NCBI GenBank assembly: GCA_037157565.1
Contig: JAZHRO010000024.1
Coordinates: forward strand, 9,802,501 to 9,866,500
Source of the DNA: Thalassia testudinum
Taxonomy: Eukaryota; Streptophyta; Magnoliopsida; Alismatales; Hydrocharitaceae
Reading direction: 5' to 3'
DNA: 64,000 bases
Below the pieces are notes generated by a model that worked only from the letters and a program-made list of their open reading frames with translations, had not been told where the DNA came from and made no database searches. Within the stretch, counting starts at the first letter, position 1. Every line of letters starts with the position of its first letter. Shown piece by piece: positions 32,201-38,967 of this stretch. Both the position numbers and the translations under genes were made by a program.

Positions 32201-32991
32201 CATAGAGACCAAATTTTGTCGCTTACCCACTTCTTATCAAGTAAGCTAAACCACAAACACCATCGCGACGAAAATGCATGCATTCAATCTCGCAAAGTCC
32301 TCTTTTTTAAAATAATGAAATTATTCGATGGAAAATAAGGACAGCATTTCAAGATTTTTCCCATCTCAATCAGACACTTCCAACTCATTATTCTCCACCC
32401 ACAACACGGCAAAGCTGGAAGGTTGTCCATAAAGATCAGATGTTGACGCTTACCCAATTCTTATCGGGTGACCTAAACCCCAAACCCCACAATGTTTGAA
32501 AGGCAAACGAATCATCACCCCCGGCTTCTCTCGGAAGGAAACAATCTCTCTAAACTAATGGAAGCGCACCCTCAAACACCGCGCAAGTCAGGAAGGTTGT
32601 CCACAAAGATCAAAGTTTGACATTTACCCAATTCTCATCGAGTAACCTAAACCCCGAATCCCACATGTTCGAAGGGTAAACGGATCAAAACAAATTCTTT
32701 TAAACTAATAATGGAGGTGAGTGGTAGTAGTTGCAATACTTACCAGAGGAGCTGGAGCTGGCGATGGAAGTTGTCGAGGTCGAGTGAGGTGGAGAGGAGG
32801 GGCTTCTTGGCGGCGACGCGCTGGTGGTTGCCGTCGCCATGGAGGAGGAGGGCCTCGAAGACGGTGCTCTCGGAGCCCCTCGCCATGGGGGAAAGGAGGG
32901 AGAAGGAGGAAGGTGGGAGGTGGAGGGGGATCGTCCCGCTCCTGCAGCATCCCCTTACGCACGTGTTCGGCTCCTTTATCTCCATCACCAT
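2063..32991 (-). CDS. Protein kinase-PP2C phosphatase fusion protein, 11 exons, complete (661 aa)
   Basis: Seen: joining 32991-32744, 24424-24258, 21125-21058, 20906-20683, 6412-6361, 6200-5660, 5595-5526, 5459-5240, 5157-5053, 2907-2812 and 2257-2063 gives one 1986-nt frame with GT..AG introns. Kinase: glycine-rich loop ARGSES at 37-42, Lys62 in VAAKK, HRDVKPSN at 152-159, DFG at 172-174, APE in exon 4. PP2C: MEDT at 407-410, FDGHRG at 429-434, GDCRA at 513-517, RSIGD at 568-572, ASDG at 600-603, DNIT at 642-645; these include the usual metal-binding aspartates. Known: plants have a conserved kinase-PP2C fusion family (Arabidopsis At2g40860, about the same length). Inferred: a Ser/Thr kinase and a Mg/Mn-dependent Ser/Thr phosphatase in one polypeptide, probably soluble, since I see no signal peptide or membrane segment; substrate unknown. 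The start was chosen at MVMEIKEPN, where the family begins; an in-frame ATG nine codons upstream (33018) is the alternative. Odd: introns of 14.3 and 8.3 kb full of retrotransposons. Confidence 0.93.
2812..2907 (-). CDS. Exon 10 of kinase-PP2C gene (residues 566-597)
   Basis: Exactly 32 codons: VTRSIGDGDLKPAVTAEPEI with the metal-site Asp572, between CTATTTCAG and GTATCA. It is too short to stand out as an open frame. Confidence 0.9.
3723..3822 (+). repeat. tRNA-like SINE 5' head flanked by 26-bp target site duplication
   Basis: GGTCATCAATATAACAAAAA and the following GGACCA occur twice, at 3723-3748 and 3797-3822. The 48 bp between them contain TGGTTCAGTGGTAGAGC, which matches a Pol III A box (TRGYNNARNGG) in a tRNA-like context. 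The B box expected further on is missing, so this is only the SINE/tRNA head. Confidence 0.65.
3885..4320 (+). repeat. G-rich (GGTGGT/GGAGGA) low-complexity stretch
   Basis: Runs of GTGG, GGTGGTGG and GAGGAGAG on the plus strand. Open frames on both strands here are compositional. Confidence 0.6.
5053..5157 (-). CDS. Exon 9 of kinase-PP2C gene (residues 531-565)
   Basis: Begins DHVTSCPPERERIIKEGAEV after TTTTCTAAAAG and ends CAG/GTCCTTG. This donor departs from the GTRAGT consensus after GT and is the weakest junction in the model, but the downstream phase and family alignment agree. Confidence 0.85.
5240..5459 (-). CDS. Exon 8 of kinase-PP2C gene (residues 457-530)
   Basis: Encodes SPADALTEAF, then QKDWHPGCTAMTAL and FVANAGDCRAILC (Asp514; Cys replaces the common Ser of GDSRA). 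The donor is AAG/GTAGGC. Confidence 0.9.
5526..5595 (-). CDS. Exon 7 of kinase-PP2C gene (residues 434-456)
   Basis: Begins after TATAG with GAAAAEFSARAIPG. A read-through frame crosses the 66-bp intron 7, but the family alignment supports donor AAAAG/GTTGAT and acceptor TACTACCAG. The upstream alternative acceptor TTTTTCAG would insert residues not seen in the family. Confidence 0.82.
5660..6200 (-). CDS. Exon 6 of kinase-PP2C gene (kinase end, linker, PP2C start; residues 254-433)
   Basis: The largest exon. It carries the kinase subdomain XI region (IQRCWSPDPSLRPSFDEV), a charged linker of about 80 residues, and the start of PP2C with SFATCGRREKMEDTH (Asp409) and FDGH (Asp430). Confidence 0.92.
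6361..6412 (-). CDS. Exon 5 of kinase-PP2C gene (residues 236-253)
   Basis: A 52-nt exon encoding NELLTGVVPYTDLRAEAQ of the kinase C-lobe, bounded by TTGATTGCAG and GTAAGT. Phase matches exon 4 across the 14-kb intron, which confirms the join. Confidence 0.9.
7052..9262 (-). mobile_element. Internally deleted Ty1/copia element A
   Basis: Two related terminal sequences at about 7052-7194 and 9146-9262 share a TATA box inside a CTCTC..GAGAG inverted repeat and a TGTTGAGTTATTTAG start (degraded to CGTTGAG in the right copy). A polypurine tract (reverse of 7191-7210) abuts the left, 3' LTR. Between them lie only the post-integrase linker, RT and RNase H; gag, protease and integrase are missing and the 5' LTR runs straight into the linker. 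No clear TSD. Confidence 0.75.
7418..9142 (-). pseudogene. Copia pol fragment (linker, RT, RNase H)
   Basis: RT start at 8407-8640 reads ARYKARLVAKGFSQTYVIDF; RNase H at 7418-7678 reads DADYAGS, KSKNQAILSRSSVE and ELRCDK. In between, matches to RT continue in broken frames with several stops. Non-functional. Confidence 0.8.
10990..11300 (-). pseudogene. LINE zf-RVT domain relic
   Basis: The minus strand reads CIFCASGIEDQNHVYMEC then a stop. The C-x2-C...H-x4-C spacing with the GIEDQNH core is typical of the zinc-binding domain after reverse transcriptase in plant L1-type LINEs. Only this short, broken piece is convincing; boundaries are approximate. Confidence 0.5.
12110..12262. repeat. GAGGC/GCCTC-rich dispersed repeat (copy 1)
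   Basis: GCCTCA / GGCTATAGCC motifs recur and the stretch ends in GCCTCGAGGCATG and TTTTTAAAACCAT. A related copy in inverse orientation is at about 23090-23255. It resembles a degenerate MITE-like repeat; the class is unknown. Confidence 0.35.
12287..14210 (+). mobile_element. Non-autonomous LTR retrotransposon (1.92 kb), copy 1
   Basis: LTRs at 12287-12546 (260 bp) and 13954-14210 (257 bp); perfect 5-bp TSD TATAC at 12282-12286 and 14211-14215. Just after the 5' LTR comes TGGTATTAGAG, a near-match to the initiator-Met tRNA primer site, and a purine tract precedes the 3' LTR. The 1.4-kb interior encodes no gag or pol: it has a GC-rich leader (about 12690-13300) and degenerate repeats at about 13680-13850. 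Same family as 28962-30821. Confidence 0.9.
13980..14030 (+). promoter_or_regulatory. LTR promoter: degenerate snRNA-type USE plus TATA box
   Basis: GTGTCACATTG (13980-13990, eroded version of GTCCCACATCG) is followed after 32 bp by TATAAATA (14023-14030). The same spacing occurs in both LTRs of the second family member. The upstream LTR of this element has GTGCCACATTG and a TATA box about 38 bp on. Confidence 0.5.
14216..15135. other. Unassigned intron sequence between two LTR elements
   Basis: Short open frames on both strands, none recognised. It continues beyond the copia insertion at 19745 and may be an older relic split by that insertion. Confidence 0.4.
15292..18790 (-). pseudogene. 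Copia pol of element B (protease, integrase, RT, RNase H)
   Basis: Order on the minus strand: weak zinc-knuckle remnant (about 18.6 kb), protease with DSEASRHLCGD (Gly of the DSGA motif changed to Glu), integrase HHCC and core (LCDACQLGKHHRSS; AERKHRHFLDVARTLL), linker, RT with RYKARLVAKGFTQTYGVDFF and YVDDLIVTGDD, RNase H with DADYAG and RCDNRVATFIANNP. Broken into about eight open frames; not functional. Confidence 0.88.
18800..19590 (-). other. GC-rich 5' leader of copia element B
   Basis: CCGCC/GCTGC-rich leader between the 5' LTR and the remaining pol, with a direct repeat of about 85-90 bp (near 19262-19345 and 19350-19430) built on CCACCGGAGGCTAGGAG. The open frames on both strands reflect triplet periodicity; no gag is recognisable. 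Confidence 0.5.
19745..20682. other. 3'-proximal part of intron 4, nothing recognised
   Basis: AT-rich, no coding or RNA signature. The first 200 bp seem to continue the relic at 14216-15135. Confidence 0.5.
20683..20906 (-). CDS. Exon 4 of kinase-PP2C gene (DFG to APE, residues 162-235)
   Basis: Starts after CACCCAG. It carries ADFGLA (Asp172), the activation segment with SSGKPTGGFHKKNMVGT, and YMAPEIL. It ends two bases into an Asn codon at donor GTATGC, before the 14.3-kb intron 4. Confidence 0.9.
21058..21125 (-). CDS. Exon 3 of kinase-PP2C gene (catalytic loop, residues 139-161)
   Basis: A 68-nt exon after TGCTGCAG. It encodes LQYLHKLGIVHRDVKPSNIL, the kinase catalytic loop with Asp154, Lys156 and Asn159. 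The donor is G/GTGATG. It is easily missed because the open frame around it is short. Confidence 0.9.
23090..23255. repeat. GAGGC/GCCTC-rich dispersed repeat (copy 2)
   Basis: Inverse-orientation relative of 12110-12262. Shared features are clustered CCTCA/GAGGC words, CCTTGAGGCATAAACC, and an end at AAACCACGG, the complement of the CCNTGGTTT-like edge in copy 1. Confidence 0.35.
24054..24076 (+). repeat. C23 homopolymer (G23 in the host pre-mRNA)
   Basis: An uninterrupted run of 23 C on the plus strand, inside intron 2 about 180 bp downstream (in transcript sense) of exon 2. It is followed by an A-rich run. Confidence 0.9.
24258..24424 (-). CDS. Exon 2 of kinase-PP2C gene (residues 83-138)
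   Basis: Begins after GGGAAG and reads KLDHPGLAKLVAAHA, then MEEWSPSI: the kinase N-lobe/hinge segment typical of the family. The donor GTAAGA leaves one base (phase 1). Confidence 0.9.
25115..25650 (+). other. GC-rich leader of copia element C
   Basis: A CCGCCA/CCTCCGCC-rich leader before gag, with weak short-period repetition. It gives artificial Pro/Ala and Arg/Trp-rich frames on both strands. Confidence 0.5.
25653..26570 (+). pseudogene. Copia gag of element C
   Basis: Starts MATDDQSKVSSG; LDETNYLRWSQTFLI is the conserved copia gag N-terminal motif, and CTYCGRLGHPEATCWQKH at about 26408-26465 is the CCHC zinc knuckle. Interrupted by a stop at 25863 and by frameshifts. Confidence 0.85.
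26576..27950 (+). pseudogene. Copia protease and integrase of element C
   Basis: Protease: DWLINSGTSTYLCGD (catalytic Asp replaced by Asn in the D-S-G motif). Integrase: CDACQLGKHH-like zinc motif near 27160, ERKHRHVLNV near 27545, then the CVAFVHLLGPGQDKLALKSV C-terminal region. Many stops and frameshifts. Confidence 0.82.
28310..28961 (+). pseudogene. Copia RT, 5' part, of element C
   Basis: KYKARLIAKGFTQTYGVDFF, then QLDWPLHQLDVKN and a broken frame to LLVYVDDLIIT, where the nested element interrupts it. RT resumes at 30822. Confidence 0.85.
29131..29182 (-). promoter_or_regulatory. LTR promoter: exact snRNA USE plus TATA box at 32-bp spacing
   Basis: The minus strand reads GTCCCACATCG (29182-29172), a perfect match to the plant snRNA-gene upstream sequence element RTCCCACATCG, then 32 bp, then TATAAATAA (29139-29131). 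Confidence 0.6.
30751..30800 (-). promoter_or_regulatory. LTR promoter in the 5' LTR of the nested element
   Basis: GTCCCACATCA (10 of 11 to the snRNA USE) at 30800-30790, 32 bp, then TATAAAT at 30757-30751. This copy sits where transcription of the element would start. Confidence 0.55.
30827..31747 (+). pseudogene. Copia RT 3' part and RNase H of element C
   Basis: Resumes with DEQGIAEVKRILAEQF, then KDLGALRYFLGIE, NRQYRQLMSKLLYL, and RNase H with DANYVGCHVDRKS, ISSAESEYRAMAQT, MQCDNKAATFIANNP. Ends near IYAPT just before the purine tract. Few lesions in this part. Confidence 0.85.
31902..32743 (-). repeat. Degenerate threefold repeat at the start of intron 1
   Basis: GGAAGGTTGTCCATAAAGATC-like blocks recur at about 32186, 32414 and 32587, each followed by TTGACGCTTACCCAATTCTT-like sequence and a TAACCTAAACCCC-like tail. 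CCATCTCAATCAGACAC occurs twice (about 32129 and 32361). They lie directly downstream of exon 1 in transcript sense. Confidence 0.6.
32744..32991 (-). CDS. Exon 1 of kinase-PP2C gene (residues 1-82)
   Basis: N-terminus, glycine-rich ATP loop and the catalytic Lys62 (VAAKKP). It ends inside a Cys codon (TG) before a perfect GTAAGT donor. GC-rich compared with the other exons. Confidence 0.9.
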
Positions 32992-33330
32992 CTCCACTTC
33001 CCCCTCCCTCTCACGCACACACTCTTTTCTTTTGGGTTGGGAGTCGAGGGAGGTGGGGTGGCGGTTGTGAGATGCGGAAGGGAGAAGGCATGTGGCGGGT
33101 GGTGGGGTGGAAGAGGGGAGAATGACGATGATGATGATCGGGGATGATCGAACGGTCTGCGGTTTGCCATGTGTAACTGTGGTGACCGGTGAGGAACGTT
33201 CCTCTTCCAGGTGGGCCCCATGGGTCTAGATTTAACTACTGGACCTGGCTAATGAGTTGGACCCAATCTATTGGGCTTGGCACAGGTGGCGAATTACCAA
33301 AGCACCGGTACATGGTTCGGCCCACCCTCT
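32992..33330 (-). promoter_or_regulatory. Putative 5' leader and promoter of the kinase-PP2C gene
   Basis: Upstream of the chosen ATG the coding strand is pyrimidine-rich (CTCTC-type) to about 33130. Three TGGGCC/TGGGCT 'site II' motifs, a TCP-bound element of many plant housekeeping promoters, lie at 33212-33217, 33272-33277 and, reversed, 33319-33324. I see no convincing TATA box. The extent is a guess. Confidence 0.4.
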
Positions 33331-35219
33331 AAAAGGGCAGGCTTGGATCTGGTTTCCATTTTCCAGACTAAGCTGGCTCAATCGAACTTACTCATGATTT
33401 AAGCAAAAAATAAATTGAGTAAAATAACATCTAAATTAAGCCATACATACATTTTTAGGTTGGATAATGTAAGATTTAGCTTCTTTTTTTTCCTCTGAAT
33501 GTTTTAAGAAACTTAGGAATCAAAATGTTAACATATTGTCATAAGGAATACAAGTAAAATCACTTTGGTCTATAGACTAGCCCAACCTGATCTAGTTGGT
33601 AAGGACTAAGATTGGATCATGAATTTCAGCCCATGGGCCAGCCTGACATAGCTTCGACTGATGCTTTTTTGTTTTTGAAAGGTCGACATGGGTGACCTGA
33701 ACCTTGGACGGACTAGAGTTGGTGTATGAACGGTCCAAGCCTGACATAACTTGGACTGATTTTTTTCTACTGACAGATGGTGGCTTTGCTAGTTTTTTTT
33801 TGGTTGTCTAGTTTTTTTCGTTTTCAGTGAAATATTTCAGATAATTTTTCAATATTTTCTTTTTTATTTTTAGATTATTGTGGGTACTATTTCATATTTT
33901 ATTTTATTTATCGTAATGTAATATATTTATCTTTTATTATTATATGATAAGTGATTGCGATTTTATTTTGGTTTCGCTCAGCAACCCACATTTCACCATT
34001 CTAAATTGCATGATGTGTTTCAGGTAGTTACATTTTTAAATGTCCAAGCTCTTGGTAGGACTTCCAAGAGCATATCTAGAAGTTCTGCTACCCTACTGGA
34101 TGTCCAGAAACATCTGTTCACACTAGATGTCCCTTGTTGCCGTCAAGCATGTAGATCCTCTGGAAGAACAAGAAGTCGAGTTGATTGTGAAGGAGGGTGA
34201 ACGTCACCCTCAAGTTCTCGCGAAAAAGTTCATGACATGCAATGATTTTGATGTTCTCGAGGGCTTCATTAACATGCTTAGAAGAAGGGTCCCCTTTGTA
34301 CCAAGAATGATTGTAGAAGACACCATGCTTGGGGTGCTGAATTACACCACCCACAAAGGTATACTTCTATCTTGTAGAGCTTTGGAACAAGAGGAAATTA
34401 GTTCCCCCATGTGGTTCCAATTTTAGAGTGTTTTTGTTTACTCGCATGATCAGTTTTTGGCATTGGATCGATCATGATTTAATGGTTTTAAAATGTCTAA
34501 TTTTACACTTCCATGATGTCACGAGGTGATCCAATCGCTTCCTTACAGCTATTAAGGTGGGGGTCTAACTCTTTACAATTCCCAACTTTCACTTTTTTTC
34601 ATGAAATTAAAAATGTGTCTATATGTTTACTAATCTTCGTGGAAAGTGATATCTACGAACTAATGTAAGTCACATCTGTACGTATACTTCATAATATGTA
34701 GCTGCCACACTACTTATGTTGGGACCTCGTGGTGATGGAATGACTCATAGGGTGTGGGGTTTACTCCTTGCCAAGAGGATGCTTATGCTAGTCATACATC
34801 TCGAGATATCGTGGAAAGATCTTTTCGTGCATTCCGAGGAGCTAATTTGTGACAAATATGATTGTAATGTCCAGGGCAACATACCGAACATGATAATCGA
34901 AGTTCTTGGACTCCATACTCAGGTACAGCTGAGTAGTCGGAAGCAGCTACATTCGAAGCAACTGGTACAAGACCTAACCCAACACTAGCAGAAGGTTCGT
35001 GACCCTAGGAGTCTCTTGTTTTAGTTAGTTTTCCTTCCTATTTTCTAGGAATTATACCCAGATGATTAGATAGTTTTTATTTCCTTTCAGCTTGTGAGAA
35101 TTGTAAACTTGATTACCTTTGGTCAGCATTTATTTGCTTTCATTGTTTAATGCTTTATTGAATGTTTGTTAGCTATGTTTATGTTTCCCTTCGAACTCTG
35201 GAGTTCCCAACAAAATTAG
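33331..35219. other. Upstream intergenic stretch with unassigned open frames
   Basis: AT-rich. A 99-codon plus-strand frame (34127-34426) and a 90-codon frame (34716-34988) match nothing I recognise; the first also reads open on the minus strand. A coding relic is possible but unsupported. Confidence 0.4.
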
Positions 35220-35970
35220 ATTCTTTTCAACATTAGACACATGTCAAACACCTCATAGAGTTTGCACCTTCCTATCAAACATGCGAAATCGCACCAATCC
35301 TACTCCTATGACATTTTGGAGTTCACCTACCAATTTGACTATGCTTCCTTCATTGCATGATTGATAAGCTCTGAATTGCTCTTTGCATGAGCACATGTGG
35401 TTTGAACTTGTTGAATCTAACAACCATCCTAAATCTAACCTCTCTTCTGTAATTAAGCAGGCTGCCATGTTTTCATCCAATAAGATGGCAGACGCAGAGT
35501 CATCTAAGTTTGAACCGACATCAAACTTCTTCCATTAGATTTTCTCCATCTCTTTATTAAACTTCTCATCTTCCTTGCATCTTGACCATTTGGCTATCAT
35601 GCAACTCTATTCAACATATTAGAAGCATGTAAGGGATCCACACGACTTGGATCATCCTCCTCTACCTATTCTAGCCTTCAATCTCCCTCAGCTACTCTCA
35701 ACAATCAATGCTTGATCACCCTGAATGTTGCTTTGCCTACATCGTTCCGTCATAACTTGTTCATTAGAAGAGAGGCAATGGTCTTTTCTAGCATGAATGT
35801 CTCCTTCCATAAAGCAGCATCGTTACTGTATGATCAAAGGAAGATAAAAGTGAACACACCAAGATTAATGCTTTGTCTTTCTCTTTGAGAGACGTCTCCC
35901 CCTTCTCCATCTTCTCTCAAGGGTGACTATATCTGTCACAATTTCATTGAATTTGGCCAAGTGCGCCGCT
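35220..35970 (-). pseudogene. Ty1/copia gag-protease fragment
   Basis: Protease piece at 35253-35480 reads LGWLLDSTSSNHMCS (the LDSGxSNHM class) with downstream VGVGLVRFRMFDRKVQTL. Upstream, DKALILVCSLLSSFDHTVTMLLYG near 35800-35880 is the conserved copia gag C-terminal motif in a decayed frame. No LTR could be assigned. Confidence 0.65.
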
Positions 35971-35994
35971 AATCTAGCCTCCTAGTGTCAAAAG

Positions 35995-36250
35995 ACTCTA
36001 AAATTAATCGTTTAGGCATAACATTTGTTGATTAATTTACTATTCATTAATCAATTACGTGACTTTTCTTAATTGATTAATCGACTTCTAGTGCTTTAAT
36101 GTTGAAGTTCTAATCGATTAACCAATAATTTATTGATTAGGACACTTCCGAATGGTGTGTTAATCAATTAACTTATTCAAATAATTTACATTTTCATTCT
36201 TTTATTTTATAGGGTAATCAATTAACCTACTCGATCAATCGACTACTTCA
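35995..36250. repeat. Cluster of AATCGATTAA / AATCAATTAA palindromic words
   Basis: Words of the type TTAATCGATTAA, TTGATTAAT and AATCAATTAA recur about ten times in 250 bp. It lies just upstream (minus sense) of the copia gag fragment, so it could be LTR or leader sequence of that element. Confidence 0.5.
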
Positions 36251-37020
36251 AATACTGGATATTTGAAAACTTACATTTTTTGTTCAAGAAGTGTTGTAAC
36301 TAGCCTTCCATAACATCTTTAAACATCCTTAAACATTTAAATATATTTTAGAACATATTTTAACAAATTGTCTACTTATTTTTAAGTGTGAAAAACTCAA
36401 TGAGATGTAACCAGTGATAAGTGCACACAGTTGGCTCTTTAACAAAAATTTTAAGTAAACAAAACTTTACTACTGAAACCTCCGTCTTTTCATATATCTT
36501 TCTTCACGTAGCTCTTTTAGTTCCATCTTCTTCATCATATCGATCATATCAAATTTTAGTGTTGGCTTTCCTTATATCAATCATTGCCATAGCTCATTTT
36601 GTTGACTTAATATTGCATCAAACAAAGTTATAATACAAACCACATAATATTTCCTTTTTTGCAAATATCAAAATCAAATACCATCGGTGCCTAGTACTAA
36701 CACATTACTTTCGGGAGACTTAGGTTTCTCTAGCGCCAGTACAAGTGTACGTCGAGTTAGGAAGAGCTCGGCTCTCCTCTCCTTCGGAATAGTTTTCAAT
36801 AAAGTTGTGTATATCATACTATCTCTAAAATTGTATGCATTATACCTTCTGGACCTTTAAATTTCTCTAGTACTAATACGATCGTCAAGCTAGCACCAGT
36901 AGAAAAGGTGTGATTCTCGATGATGAAGTTTTGACCATTATACCACATTCGCGAATGATACCATTCTCGAGCATTATAAGGTAAAATGGTTACCAAAAAT
37001 TCAAGCATTGAGTTTGCCAC
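36251..37020. other. Unassigned AT-rich stretch
   Basis: No coding signal. From about 36900 it contains GATTCTCGA / CATTCTCGAG words related to the tandem array that follows. Confidence 0.4.
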
Positions 37021-37039
37021 CTACTGTGCATGAGTTTTG

Positions 37040-37450
37040 GTTGAGGTCATTCTCAACCATTATAAACAGTTGAGAATAAGAGATTTATCGACCGTTAATG
37101 CAAAAATGATCGGCGATAAGCTTTTCATGAAACCCCAAGTTGAAAAAATAAGGTCATTCTCGACCGTTGTCGAGAATAAGATATTTTTTGACTATTCATA
37201 TAAAATGGTAGAGAATAAGCTTTTTAAAAATCGTCAAGTTCAAAAGTTAATTTGAGATCATTCTCGACCGTTTACAAAAGATCTAAAGTAAGATATTTTT
37301 TGATCGTTTATAGAAAACGGTCGACAATAAGCTTTTCATGAACCGCCAAATTCAAAAGTTAATTATTTGAGGTCATTCTCTTTGAAAAATACTTATTCTA
37401 ACGAGAAAGTATTTGCATGAACCGTCAAATTCAAAAGTTAATTTTCAAAT
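37040..37450. repeat. Tandem array of about 105-115 bp units with hairpins
   Basis: GAGGTCATTCTCGACC-type starts at about 37043, 37151, 37255 and 37372, with shared GATATTTTTTGA, AATAAGCTTTTCATGAA and CAAATTCAAAAGTTAATT blocks. Units carry perfect inverted repeats: 37049-37057 with 37069-37077, and 37156-37164 with 37169-37177. It resembles the subterminal repeats of a CACTA-type transposon, but no transposase or paired ends were found. Confidence 0.55.
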
Positions 37451-37499
37451 TCAATCGCTGATTGTTTTATCTATAACGATCAAGAAAGGTCGACGTAAA

Positions 37500-37930
37500 T
37501 CCTTAGTGTAGCCCTGACTCCCTCCCCCTTCCTCCCAAATCCTCCTCTCCTCTTCCATCTCCTCCACCGCACGAGAGCCTCTGACCTCGACACACCTCTT
37601 CTTTGCATCTCCTCCTCGTGCGGCCGGCAGCCACCACCAGAGAAGGTACAACCTCCACAACCAAGCCCCTCCTCCACAACTCACCTCCCCTCGTCGGTGG
37701 CCACCCTCTCGTCAACCTCGACCACGACCACCTCCGACGACCACCACCACCATGTTGACCACCATCACCACCTTTGTCCCGACAACCATATCACCTCTAC
37801 CACGACAACCACCAGCAAAAACAACCCCGCCTCCTCCTGTTGCCACCACTACCACCACCTCATCCTCCTCCCTCTTTGCTGCCACCACCACCACCACCTC
37901 AGCCCTCCTCCCTGCCGCCACCACCTAATC
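37500..37930. repeat. CCA/CCT-rich low-complexity tract
   Basis: (CCACCA)n, (CCTCCT)n and ACCACC words on the plus strand produce His/Pro-rich or Val/Gly-rich frames. Compositional, not a gene. Confidence 0.6.
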
Positions 37931-38559
37931 GCCATTTTTTTCTAAATACATTTTTTATTGCAATTTATAATGAAATCAAAATTTATTATATATAAGATTA
38001 ATCTTTCTAATTAGTTTTTATGAAGAAGTTATATTATAATTCTATGCTTACCTGACCATGAATAAGTTGTGAAAGCTAAAAAAATATTCACCATGCATGA
38101 GGAACATTTTCGTTAGATTTTCTTGTGAATATTAAGCATGAATGGTTTGGTTGGTTGAAAATAAATATTTCAATTTTCAATTTAAGTGCCTTCGTTCTGG
38201 TTCTTGGATTTCTTCTGTTTATGTACAAACTAATATTCCACCAATGTTACAAGAAGAGAGACTACAAAGATTGCAACATCACATGAAAGTCTACTTTGAC
38301 CCATCTAGATGAGATCATCAGGTGAATTACTCATTGAACTACACAGCTACTCATAGTTTTCATTTATTGTTCTCAATCACCTCCTTCAATACAACCAAAC
38401 GGTCTCAGAAAAATATAGGATCTCCCCTAATGGGATGAGAATGATGAATGTCTATCATTGAAAAGACAAAAGGAATCTTTATGTTTCATCAATTTCAAGT
38501 TGATTCTCTTATTACATGGCATATATGAAATTAAAGGCCTTGGCATCCCTTTGAAAAGG

Positions 38560-38690
38560 AGAAAGTGTAGGGATAGACCTATGTTCATATAGATGCATCA
38601 TAGAGGAAAATAAATATTGTAGAGATTTGAGGAATTGAAAATATTATTATGAAATCTCTAACACTCGCCTCAAAGTTGGAGCATGCATGC
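38560..38690 (-). repeat. Possible copia 3' LTR edge and polypurine tract
   Basis: The minus strand reads CTCCAACTTTGAGGCGAG followed by TGTTAGAGATTTC, the usual purine tract/LTR-start arrangement of the copia elements in this window. No internal domain is next to it; likely a relic. Confidence 0.35.
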
Positions 38691-38967
38691 CTGTTAGATC
38701 GCGAGTAGGGCTATTTAATTAGGTGAAATTAGAGTCAAATTGTGTATAGTGAAAGTAGTTAACCTACAAACGAATCAACACTTGTTTATCAAAAATTTAT
38801 TATCCTGGCTAGATCAGATTTTAAGATTGTCACTTTTAGGCCATGGTCGAACTTAGGGAGACAGGTTTGGTGTTAATCTATTTCTACGCGATTCTGATGA
38901 CTTGCATCAATTCCATTCGCTTATTATATTTTTGGGTTTTTCTTGGTTTTATGATTTGTTTAGATAG

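Larger units (their letters stand above)
24425..32743 (-). other. Intron 1 (8.3 kb) of kinase-PP2C gene
   Basis: Donor GTAAGT at 32743, acceptor GGGAAG at 24425. It is expanded by copia element C, inserted antisense to the gene, and its nested element. The first 750 bp (transcript sense) carry a degenerate threefold repeat. Confidence 0.85.

Noticed and set aside
32985..33221. Several overlapping open frames around exon 1 on both strands (107-134 codons)
   Set aside because: They overlap the GC-rich first exon and leader and have no domain; the minus-strand family match explains the region.
37040..37450. CRISPR-like repeat array
   Set aside because: Plant nuclear context, imperfect long units and no uniform spacers; a transposon or satellite array is more likely.
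37697..37945. His/Thr-rich frame that could be mistaken for a metal-binding protein
   Set aside because: Simple CCA repeats with no start context, no homologue recognised.
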